Origin: Acidobacteriota bacterium
GTDB lineage: Bacteria; Acidobacteriota; Terriglobia; UBA7540
Length of the DNA stretch: 5,389 nucleotides
Assembly (NCBI GenBank): GCA_021828225.1
Contig: JAKASH010000273.1
Location: 1 to 5,389 of the forward strand
Direction: 5' to 3'
Positions within the stretch are counted from its first letter, which is position 1; the number at the start of each line of letters is the position of its first letter. The position numbers were made by a program, and so were the translations under genes. The notes beneath the pieces were generated by a model. That model had not been told where the DNA came from and searched no databases. It saw nothing but the letters and a program-made list of their open reading frames with translations. Of the stretch, positions 1-5,389 are shown one piece after another.

Positions 1-390
1 GCAGCCCTGAACTACGCCTTGGAACACAACCACCTCCGCCTGAAAATCATTTCTGACTCGGAGTTGCTGACGCGGCAGATCAATGGGCAATACAAAGTCA
101 AGAATCCGAATCTCAAGATTCTGCACGACCGCGCGCGCGCGCTGATCGCGCAATTCGATGCGTTTCGCATTGAACACGTCCGGCGCGAACACAACCGGGA
201 AGCAGACCTCCTGGCGAATCAGGCGATGGACGCCGCTCACGGCAAAAAAAAGCTGCCTCAGCCGGGCTCCCAAGATTCAAAACCCTTGCGCGTGACCGCA
301 ACCTACCATCAGGGCGTTTTAGAACTGCAAGACTCCCTCCCGATCGCCGAAGGCGAAGAAGTCAGTCTGGAAATACGCCGCAAGGAGTAG
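1..390 (+). CDS. Ribonuclease HI family protein with C-terminal DUF104-like domain (5' end outside window)
   Basis: The frame is open from the first base and ends at TAG 388-390, so 129 C-terminal residues are visible and the true start lies upstream. Numbering from the first codon in the window, residues 1-79 match the second half of an RNase HI fold. They include the strand motif SDSELL, whose Asp19 corresponds to the third catalytic carboxylate (E. coli Asp70), and then EHVRREHNREADLLANQAMD with His64 and Asp69, corresponding to the loop His and the last catalytic Asp. The first two acidic residues would lie just upstream of the window. The family cuts the RNA strand of RNA-DNA hybrids in the cytoplasm using two metal ions. 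A polar linker (about residues 80-95) leads to residues 97-126, which follow the DUF104/AF2212-like pattern: V-x-A-x-Y-x-x-G-V-L-x-L, then a Leu-rich turn, then E-G-E-x-V-x-L-x-I. The RNase assignment is firm; the second domain is recognised from pattern only. The next gene starts 136 bp downstream, so co-transcription is uncertain. Confidence 0.86.
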   Translation, partial: AALNYALEHNHLRLKIISDSELLTRQINGQYKVKNPNLKILHDRARALIAQFDAFRIEHVRREHNREADLLANQAMDAAHGKKKLPQPGSQDSKPLRVTATYHQGVLELQDSLPIAEGEEVSLEIRRKE

Positions 391-471
391 CGGCTGTTTC
401 CGGCGCATTCAGCAGGCTGACGGGATTATTCACGAATTAGCCAGTGCGTGACTTCGCTCTACCGGCCAGGC

Positions 472-499
472 TTGCGCGATCCCACCGGAGTGATAAGAT
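472..499 (+). promoter_or_regulatory. Weak sigma-70-like promoter candidate for the acyl-CoA dehydrogenase gene
   Basis: TTGCGC (472-477) and TAAGAT (494-499) are separated by 16 bp and lie just before the ribosome binding site of the dehydrogenase gene. The -35 box shares only TTG with consensus and the -10 box matches 4 of 6 positions, so the call is weak. It would give a short leader of about 20 bases. The rest of the 391-526 gap shows no clear terminator or other structured element. Confidence 0.22.
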
Positions 500-512
500 G
501 ATGGCTTTCATC

Positions 513-517
513 GGAGG
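513..517 (+). promoter_or_regulatory. Shine-Dalgarno site (GGAGG) of the acyl-CoA dehydrogenase
   Basis: GGAGG lies 9 bases before the ATG at 527. This is optimal spacing and fixes the start. The earlier ATG pair at 498 and 501 is out of frame with the gene. Confidence 0.85.
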
Positions 518-526
518 TTAACGCTT

Positions 527-1705
527 ATGGCTGACCCTGCACCTGCATCGGCACCTTCTATTCAATCCTTGACCGTGCTAAGCGAAGAGGAACAGATGTT
601 CCAGGCTGCGGCGCGCGAGTTTGCTGAAAAGGAAATCGGCCCGCACGTCGAAGCGATGGACCGCGAAGGCGTGTTCAGGCAAGAACTGATTGAAAAGTTC
701 TTCGAGCAGGGGTTCATGGCAATCGATGTCCCGGAAACATACGGCGGCAGCGGCGGAACGTTCTTTATGGCCATTCTTGCCATCGAAGAGTTCTCCCGGG
801 TCGATGCATCCGCAGGCGTGGTGATTGACGTTCAGAACACGCTGGTCCAGAACGCCATCCTCCGCTGGGGCACCGAAGCCCAGAGGAAGGAGTTTCTGGT
901 CCGCCTCGCGCATGACACGGTGGGCGCTTACGCGCTTTCGGAGGCGGGTTCCGGCAGCGACGCTTTCGGCCTGGAAACGCGCGCGCTCGAAGAAGGCGAT
1001 CACTACGTCCTGAACGGGCGAAAGCTTTGGATCACGAATGCGAAGGAGGCTGGAATCTTCATCATCTTTGCCACGGTTAATCGCGAGATGGGTTATAAAG
1101 GCATCACGGCCTTTCTGGTGGATCGCTCCATGCCGGGCTTCACGGTCGGCAAGAAGGAAGACAAGCTGGGCATTCGAGCGTCGTCAACCTGCGAACTGAT
1201 CCTCGAAGATTGCCGCGTTCCAAAGCAGAACGTCCTGGGGGAAGTGGGCAAGGGCTATAAGGTGGCTATTGAAACTCTCAACGAAGGGCGCATCGGCATT
1301 GCCGCGCAAATGGTGGGCGTGGCGCGCGGCGCCTTTGAGCACGCTGCCCATTACGCGCAGGAGCGGAAGCAATTTGGAAAGCCCATCATCGAATTCCAGG
1401 CCATCCAGTTCCAGCTTGCGCGGCTTGCCACCCGCATCGAGGCTGCACGCCTGCTGGCTTACAACGCTGCTCGCCTGAAGGACGCCCGCCAGTCGTTCCT
1501 GAAAGAAGCTGCCATGGCCAAGTATTTCTGCTCTGAAGTAGCGGAGCGTGTGGCCTCAGAGGCCGTGGAAATTTATGGCGGATACGGTTTCACCAAAGAC
1601 TATCCTGCGGAAAAATATCTGCGCGACTCGAAAATCGGAAAGATTTACGAGGGAACCTCCTTCATGCAACTTCAGACCATCGCCAAAGCTGTGCTTGGAC
1701 GATAG
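527..1705 (+). CDS. Acyl-CoA dehydrogenase, short/branched-chain (ACADSB-like) type
   Basis: This is a complete 392-residue flavoenzyme, the usual length for the family. It oxidises an acyl-CoA to the 2,3-enoyl-CoA with FAD and passes electrons to electron-transfer flavoprotein in the cytoplasm. Domains run in the usual order. The N-terminal helical domain (about 14-132) is followed by the middle beta domain with signature LSEAGSGSDA (137-146) and LWIT (167-170). The C-terminal helical domain contains the FAD-contact stretch ERKQFGKPI (279-287) and the second signature EIYGGYGFTKDYPAEKYLRD (348-367). Glu375 in IYEGTS is placed as the catalytic base used by short- and branched-chain members; isovaleryl- and long-chain enzymes carry theirs elsewhere. 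Blocks such as YKGITAFLVDR, LGIRASSTC, LNEGRIGIAAQM and the end IYEGTSFMQLQTIAKAV closely recall mammalian ACADSB from memory, suggesting 2-methylbutyryl- or isobutyryl-type substrates from Ile/Val breakdown. Substrate choice is inferred. It appears monocistronic here: the gap upstream is 136 bp and the next gene is convergent. Confidence 0.95.
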   Translation: MADPAPASAPSIQSLTVLSEEEQMFQAAAREFAEKEIGPHVEAMDREGVFRQELIEKFFEQGFMAIDVPETYGGSGGTFFMAILAIEEFSRVDASAGVVIDVQNTLVQNAILRWGTEAQRKEFLVRLAHDTVGAYALSEAGSGSDAFGLETRALEEGDHYVLNGRKLWITNAKEAGIFIIFATVNREMGYKGITAFLVDRSMPGFTVGKKEDKLGIRASSTCELILEDCRVPKQNVLGEVGKGYKVAIETLNEGRIGIAAQMVGVARGAFEHAAHYAQERKQFGKPIIEFQAIQFQLARLATRIEAARLLAYNAARLKDARQSFLKEAAMAKYFCSEVAERVASEAVEIYGGYGFTKDYPAEKYLRDSKIGKIYEGTSFMQLQTIAKAVLGR

Positions 1706-1792
1706 CAAGCCGCGATGGCCTGGAAAGATTGCCTCCCGCAGTTATCCGCGCATTGGCAGGAATCCAGGAACATCCGGCCAACGCCAGCGGCG

Positions 1793-4195
1793 TCAACCCC
1801 GCGTCGGCGACTTTGCCAGTTTTTTCAGAAGCGTGCGGACGGCATCGGCATCGGGAGCATTGGGATCCAGCCGCAGGTAGGTCTCATATTCCTGGCGGGC
1901 GCGTGTGTCCTGTCCGGCCTTTTCCAGATTAGTTGCCAGCAGGTAATGAGCCTTGGGGTCGTCGGGCTTCAGCCGGATCGCCTCTTCGCATTGCGCGATG
2001 GCAGCGGTGTAATCTTTCCGGGCGTTGAGGACACTGGCCAGGATCAGATGAACAACGACATCGCCTGGATTATCCCGCAGATACTGTTCGTAATGTCCGA
2101 TGGCCTCATACAGGTGCCCTGTTTGCCGGAGCGCATTGGCCAGCGCCAGGCGCGCGTCGCTGTAATCAGAGTTGTCCCGCAACGCCTCCCGCAGTTCACT
2201 GATTCCTTCGTCCAGCTTTCCCTGGCCAATCAGGGCCGATCCCAGCAGGTAGTGAGCCTTGGGAGAGTTCGGAGTTATTTTTAAAGCTGCTCTGGCTTCT
2301 TTGGCCGCGCCCTCGAAGTCCCCGGAATGCTCCATAAGCTCGGCCAGCTCCACGCGTGCTTCGGGCGAGTTGGGCTGGTCTTTGAGCGACTGGCGAAGAG
2401 CCTCGGCTGCTCCTTTCGTGTCTCCCAATTGCAGCAGCGCGGCGCCCAGCTTCGCCGCAAGCTCCGGGTCAGAGGGTTTTCGCGCCAGCGCCTCGCGATA
2501 GACTTTAGCCGCCGATTTGTAATCCTTCTTGGCAATGAGTGCGTCCGCAAGTTTCAGCTCGAATTTGGTGGAAGTCGGATTCAATTTCACGGCCTGCTCC
2601 AGCACGGCAACCGCGCCCTGGGGATCGCCATTCTGCTCCAGGGCATGCGCCAGCTTCATCCGCAGGTCTAAGTCGCTGGGAAGTGCACGCAAGGCGTCCC
2701 GGTAGGTCGGGACCGCAAGCTGATAATTTTTCTGCGCAACCAGGATATCTCCAAGGGCTTCCAGCGCCTCAGGGTAATCATGCCGCAACTGCACGGCGTG
2801 TTGCAGCTCGGCCTGCTCCTGGCTCGTATCCCCTGCCGCTTTGTAGGCCATGGCCAGCCGGTAATGGAGTTCCGGACTCTTCGGAGCCAGTTGAACAGCA
2901 ACCTTGTATTCGCCCAGCGCCTCTTTGATCTTGTTCGCCGACATGTAAGCGTTGGCCAGATGCAGGTGGGTTGCGGGGTCCGTGGGCCGAACCGTGACCG
3001 CCTGCTGATATTCAAGAATGAATTTGCCAATATCCCCCGCGGTCTCGCGTGATTCCGCAAGATTTTGACGATAGGAAGCACTCTCGGGCGAAAGTTGCAG
3101 CGCCTGGCGGAGCTGCTCAACCGCGCCGGTCAGGTCTCCCGTCTTCCGCAGAACCAGGCCAAGTTTCTCATGGAGTTCCGCATCATCCGGCTTCAGGAGT
3201 AGAGCCTGCCGGTACTGGGTAACGGCTGCAGGGTGATTTCCTATTGAGAGGTAGGTGGCGGCAAGTTCCTCGTGAGCGCTGGCGTCGTCCGGAGTCTGTC
3301 GGATGACCTCCTTCAACTCCTTCTCAGCGCCCGCGTTATCACCCGAAGCGCGATAGGCCAGAGCCAGGTTATACCGGTAAGCGGTCTGATTCGGGCGCAA
3401 GGAGACCGCCTGGCGGTACTGGTAAATCGCGGGAATCAGGTTGCCGGTTGCCTGCAGGGCTGCGGCATAGCTGTAATGAAGATGGGCGTCATCGGGACGC
3501 AAGTTAACCGCCGCCTGGTATTCCTTGATGCTGTCGGCATACTGGCCTGCCAGAGTCAGAGCGTTTGCCAGGCCCGCATGAATTTCGGCGTCTTTAGGGT
3601 CAAGCTTCCCGGCCCTGCGATATGCCTCAACGGCCTCCTTAACGTGGCCTGCCAGGAGCAGCGTGCTTGCAAGCGACGCTTCCACCTTGCCGCTTTGCGG
3701 TTCCAGGGCTATGGCCTGCTGATATTCCTGGATGGCCTCTGGATACTTGCCTTCTTCTGAAAAGACGCGCGCCACGCTCTCGCGCGATACGGCGTCTTTC
3801 GGATGCAGTCGCAGTTCCGCGCGGTACTCTTTCAGGGCCTCGGAGAGTTGACCAATGCCCTCAAACAACGCCCCCAGATTGCGGTGAATCCCCGGCAGAT
3901 TCGGATCGAGTCGTAACGCCCGATTGTACTCCTGAATCGCGTTGTCGATGTCCTGCTGAGCGGCCAGAGCGTTGCCCAGCCCGTAATGAGCCGGAGCGGA
4001 GTTGGGCGCAAGACTGATCGCCTTGCGATAAGCGTTTTCAGCCTGCTTCCATTTTTGCTGTTGAGAAAATTGATTGCCTTGCTTCAGATAATCCGTGGCA
4101 GTCCCGGCCGCCGTCTGCGCCTTAAGAGGCGCACACACTAGCGCCGCTATGGCCAGCAAGAGCCACCATCGTGCGACACAAACCCTGCACCCCAT
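1793..4195 (-). CDS. Secreted TPR protein with 22 consecutive 34-residue repeats
   Basis: This is an 800-residue protein. Residues 1-26 form a signal peptide: Arg residues at 4 and 9, the hydrophobic core WWLLLAIAALVCAPL, and likely signal peptidase I cleavage at PLKA | QTA. The mature protein would therefore be periplasmic or outside the cell. Residues 33-780 are tetratricopeptide repeats in perfect 34-residue phase. Pro is at repeat position 32 in 20 of 22 units and Ala at position 20 in 18 of 22, with Gly/Ala at 8 and an aromatic often at 24. A short helical tail (781-800) ends in Lys-Ser-Pro-Thr-Arg-Gly. No catalytic or membrane domain is seen. TPR arrays bind peptides or assemble complexes, so a scaffold role is likely, but the partner is unknown. 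The start at 4195 is chosen because it puts the signal peptide at the N-terminus and has an AAGAGAGG site 9 bases upstream. A longer in-frame reading to 4378 (861 residues) would bury the signal peptide. The gene converges on the dehydrogenase with an 87-bp gap. Confidence 0.93.
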   Translation of the reverse strand: MGCRVCVARWWLLLAIAALVCAPLKAQTAAGTATDYLKQGNQFSQQQKWKQAENAYRKAISLAPNSAPAHYGLGNALAAQQDIDNAIQEYNRALRLDPNLPGIHRNLGALFEGIGQLSEALKEYRAELRLHPKDAVSRESVARVFSEEGKYPEAIQEYQQAIALEPQSGKVEASLASTLLLAGHVKEAVEAYRRAGKLDPKDAEIHAGLANALTLAGQYADSIKEYQAAVNLRPDDAHLHYSYAAALQATGNLIPAIYQYRQAVSLRPNQTAYRYNLALAYRASGDNAGAEKELKEVIRQTPDDASAHEELAATYLSIGNHPAAVTQYRQALLLKPDDAELHEKLGLVLRKTGDLTGAVEQLRQALQLSPESASYRQNLAESRETAGDIGKFILEYQQAVTVRPTDPATHLHLANAYMSANKIKEALGEYKVAVQLAPKSPELHYRLAMAYKAAGDTSQEQAELQHAVQLRHDYPEALEALGDILVAQKNYQLAVPTYRDALRALPSDLDLRMKLAHALEQNGDPQGAVAVLEQAVKLNPTSTKFELKLADALIAKKDYKSAAKVYREALARKPSDPELAAKLGAALLQLGDTKGAAEALRQSLKDQPNSPEARVELAELMEHSGDFEGAAKEARAALKITPNSPKAHYLLGSALIGQGKLDEGISELREALRDNSDYSDARLALANALRQTGHLYEAIGHYEQYLRDNPGDVVVHLILASVLNARKDYTAAIAQCEEAIRLKPDDPKAHYLLATNLEKAGQDTRARQEYETYLRLDPNAPDADAVRTLLKKLAKSPTRG
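1856..4099 (-). repeat. Array of 22 TPR units, 102-bp period, no indels
   Basis: Codons 33-780 of the TPR gene divide into exactly 22 units of 34 codons (22 x 102 = 2244 bp). Adding the 32-residue leader and 20-residue tail gives the full 800. Units are divergent in sequence, so this is a protein-level repeat and not a recent DNA tandem duplication. The weakest units by conserved positions are 11 (Phe at position 20), 13 (Glu at 20, His at 32) and 19 (Gly at 20, Ser at 32). Confidence 0.92.
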
Positions 4196-4204
4196 GACCC
4201 AACG

Positions 4205-4212
4205 CCTCTCTT
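4205..4212 (-). promoter_or_regulatory. Shine-Dalgarno site deciding the TPR gene start
   Basis: Read on the minus strand this is AAGAGAGG, ending 9 bases before the ATG at 4195-4193. It supports the 800-residue form with an N-terminal signal peptide over the longer in-frame alternatives that begin at 4249 or 4378. Confidence 0.75.
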
Positions 4213-4287
4213 TATTAGGATACACCAGCGTGACAGGAAGAGTTGCCATCTTGAGATGGACTTCGGGAATCGCCCCGCGCGTCCTGG

Positions 4288-4316
4288 TTGAATCCATTGC
4301 AGTCTTCGCATATAGT
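4288..4316 (+). promoter_or_regulatory. Sigma-70-like promoter candidate reading toward the P1 peptidase remnant
   Basis: TTGAAT (4288-4293) and TATAGT (4311-4316) are separated by exactly 17 bp in the divergent gap. The -35 box matches consensus at 4 of 6 positions and the -10 box at 5 of 6. Transcription would start near 4323, about 27 bases before the ATG at 4350. No good minus-strand promoter for the TPR gene was found in the same gap. The match could be chance, since the gap may also be decayed coding sequence. Confidence 0.35.
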
Positions 4317-4349
4317 GAGAGCCTTTCCGCAGCTTCGCAAATTAAAAGC

Positions 4350-5048
4350 ATGGGAGACGCTGCCGCCTGCGTTCCCATCGTCCCCGGCGCGGTGATCTAC
4401 GATCTGGCTGTCGGCTCGGCCAAAGCGCGGCCCGACGCGAAGATGGCCCTGCGGGCTTGCCGGAACGCATCGAACACGGTTCCTGAAGGGTCGGTTGGGA
4501 TGGGAACCGGCGCAACCGTCGGGAAGCTGTTTGGCGCCAGGCGCGCCACGAAGGGCGGCATCGGCTTTCGGCAGATCACCCTTGCGGGCAACGTCGCTGT
4601 GCAGGCCCTGGTGGTTGTGAACGCCTTTGGCGATGTCGTCGATCCCGCAACAGGAAGGGTTATTGCGGGCACGCGCATGGGGACGCGCTCCGGTGAGTTT
4701 GCTGACTCACTTCAGGAGATGATCAAGGGAAACTTTCGCAAGAGCTTTGGCGCTGCCAATACGACGCTTGCCGTGGTGATGACCGATGCCGCCTTGAATA
4801 AAGTTGAAGCCACCAAAGTTGCGCAGATGGCCCAGAACGGAATCGCGCGGGCCATCTCGCCCGCTCACACAATGTTTGATGGAGACCTGGTCTTTGCTCT
4901 TTCCGTGGGAAAGAAACCTGCCGATCTCAACACGGTTGGAGCGGCAGCAGCCGAGACCACGGCCCAAGCTATTGTCAGCGCGGTCCTGGCCGCGGAAAGT
5001 CTGGGTGGAATTCCTGCCTGCAAAGATCTTGTGCAGCAACCTGGCTAA
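4350..5048 (+). pseudogene. P1 family (DmpA/BapA-like, peptidase S58) Ntn-hydrolase, N-terminally truncated
   Basis: Counted from the ATG at 4350, 232 residues remain. Similarity to P1 peptidases begins abruptly at VPIVPGAVIYDL (residues 8-19) and continues collinearly: the Asn-rich Gly segment GMGTGATVGK (50-59), a Gly-Gly-Ile-Gly strand, VVVNAFGDVVDP (88-99), then AANTTLAVVMTD (135-146), and HTMFDGDLVFAL (173-184) near the C-terminus. Family members are aminopeptidases or amidases that cut themselves before a Ser or Thr, which becomes the nucleophile. Here the expected cut is Asn137 | Thr138, leaving a 95-residue beta chain. Normal members are about 320-375 residues, so roughly the first 90-110 residues are missing, including the stretch that usually carries GTRETD and GGSAFGL. 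The frame is open back to 4095, but that part is mostly antisense to the TPR gene. No Shine-Dalgarno site precedes 4350, so this is probably a broken gene. Family identity is sure; loss of function is inferred. Confidence 0.75.
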
Positions 5049-5067
5049 TAGCGCGCAAAGCGAAAGG

Positions 5068-5085
5068 GCACGGATTTACCCGTGC
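5068..5085. terminator. Possible hairpin terminator between convergent genes
   Basis: GCACGG (5068-5073) and CCGTGC (5080-5085) form a perfect 6-bp stem with a 6-base loop. It lies 20 bp after the P1 peptidase stop and downstream of the minus-strand gene at the right edge, so it could serve both. There is no uninterrupted T-run on either strand; the minus side has only CCTTTCGCTTT. The call is therefore tentative. Confidence 0.3.
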
Positions 5086-5118
5086 AACAACGCGGCACCG
5101 GCTGACATGCCGATCTCG

Positions 5119-5283
5119 TTAGTGGCTTGATTCCGGAGCGGGCTGGGTTTGGCCGTGCGAGGATGAAGGCTCGCCCGCCGCACTACCGCCAGCGCCCATG
5201 GCCCCACCTGCACCCATGGCGCCGCCGGTTTCCCCATGCATGCCCATTCCCTGACCACCGGCTGGCTGGCTGGAAACCACTTT
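5119..5283 (-). other. In-frame continuation (54 codons plus TAA) beyond the TAG of the right-edge gene, Gly/Met-rich
   Basis: Directly after the TAG at 5286-5284 the same minus-strand frame runs on for 54 sense codons to TAA at 5121-5119. It encodes a Gly/Met/Ala-rich segment in which the six-residue unit GAMGAG occurs twice in tandem (18-bp period, each copy containing CCATGG, at 5196-5201 and 5214-5219). A Ser/Pro/Gln-rich end follows. The composition resembles the disordered tail of an exported protein more than random non-coding sequence. It may be the original C-terminus cut off by a nonsense mutation, a readthrough extension, or chance. Confidence 0.4.
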
Positions 5284-5389
5284 CTACATCAGGCCGTCCA
5301 GTTTCAGTTGATACCGCACTTCGACGGCGTTGTGCGGCGCCTCTTTGGACACAAACTTGGCCAGCGCCTCCGCCGTGTCGTCCTTGAAC
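5284..5389 (-). CDS. C-terminus of an unrecognised protein (5' end beyond the window)
   Basis: On the minus strand an open frame enters from the right edge and ends at TAG (5286-5284), giving 34 residues: FKDDTAEALAKFVSK (1-15), then EAPHNAVEVRYQLKLDGLM (16-34). An amphipathic helix followed by a beta-like strand looks like genuine protein, and it reads far more naturally than the Arg/Pro-rich plus-strand frame over the same bases. I do not recognise the family and give no function. The frame continues after the stop, as described for 5119-5283. The gene converges on the P1 peptidase remnant. Confidence 0.5.
   Translation of the reverse strand, partial: FKDDTAEALAKFVSKEAPHNAVEVRYQLKLDGLM

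Noticed and set aside
578..1003. 141-codon minus-strand open frame
   Set aside because: It is a shadow opposite the first part of the acyl-CoA dehydrogenase, whose motifs are unambiguous.
1781..1793. ACGCC-AGC-GGCGT hairpin as a terminator between the convergent genes
   Set aside because: The stem is only 5 bp with a 3-base loop and no T-run, and it touches the TPR stop codon. It is too weak to call.
1715..2284. 189-codon plus-strand open frame after the dehydrogenase
   Set aside because: Most of it is antisense to the last TPR units and its translation looks like no known family. The minus-strand reading explains the sequence fully.
3272..3760. 162-codon plus-strand open frame inside the TPR gene
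   Set aside because: It is antisense to the repeat array, has no ribosome binding site or recognisable protein features, and results from periodic codon use in the TPR units.
1856..4099. 102-bp periodicity considered as a CRISPR or DNA satellite array
   Set aside because: The units are not near-identical in DNA and carry no spacer structure. The period is explained by 34-codon TPR units.
4133..4135. Cys21 of the TPR protein as a lipoprotein attachment site
   Set aside because: The residue before the Cys is Val, whereas a lipobox needs Gly, Ala or Ser there. Signal peptidase I cleavage after LKA fits better.
4196..4378. Longer 861-residue form of the TPR protein starting at 4378
   Set aside because: It would put 61 extra residues before a clear signal peptide and overlap the start of the P1 peptidase coding region. 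The ATG at 4195 has a good Shine-Dalgarno site at proper spacing.
5127..5387. Plus-strand open frame of 86 codons at the right edge
   Set aside because: Its translation is Arg/Pro/His-rich and unnatural, while the minus strand over the same bases gives a plausible protein C-terminus and tail.

Overview
The window is a piece of bacterial chromosome with fairly high GC. Genes sit close together, Shine-Dalgarno sites are purine-rich, and one large exported TPR protein has a signal peptide ending in a Lys-Ala | Gln-Thr type cleavage site. This mix would fit Acidobacteriota or a similar soil or subsurface lineage, but that is an inference from style; no rRNA or other marker gene is present.

Layout from left to right. 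(1) At 1-390 (+) lies the C-terminal part of a ribonuclease HI family protein. Its last ~30 residues look like a separate DUF104/AF2212-type antitoxin-like domain fused behind the nuclease. (2) At 527-1705 (+) is a complete acyl-CoA dehydrogenase that closely resembles the short/branched-chain (ACADSB-like) branch, with its own strong ribosome binding site. (3) At 1793-4195 (-), convergent with the dehydrogenase, is an 800-residue secreted protein. It is almost entirely an unbroken array of 22 tetratricopeptide repeats, each exactly 34 residues. (4) At 4350-5048 (+), divergent from the TPR gene, is a P1/DmpA-family (peptidase S58) Ntn-hydrolase that keeps the autocleavage Asn-Thr and the whole C-terminal half but lacks a recognisable N-terminal third. 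It is probably a broken gene. (5) At 5284-5389 (-) is the extreme C-terminus of an unrecognised protein that enters from beyond the right edge. Its frame continues past the TAG stop for 54 more codons as a Gly/Met-rich tail ending in TAA at 5119-5121.

The genes do not form an obvious single pathway or operon. The dehydrogenase belongs to branched-chain amino acid or acyl-CoA catabolism, the TPR protein is a periplasmic or surface scaffold, and the RNase HI protein acts on RNA-DNA hybrids. I see no CRISPR array, insertion sequence, tRNA or rRNA, and no convincing new multi-gene system. The points most worth a second look are the RNase HI-DUF104 fusion, the perfect 22-repeat TPR array, the truncated P1 peptidase at the divergent junction, and the stop codon interrupting a Gly/Met-rich frame at the right edge.
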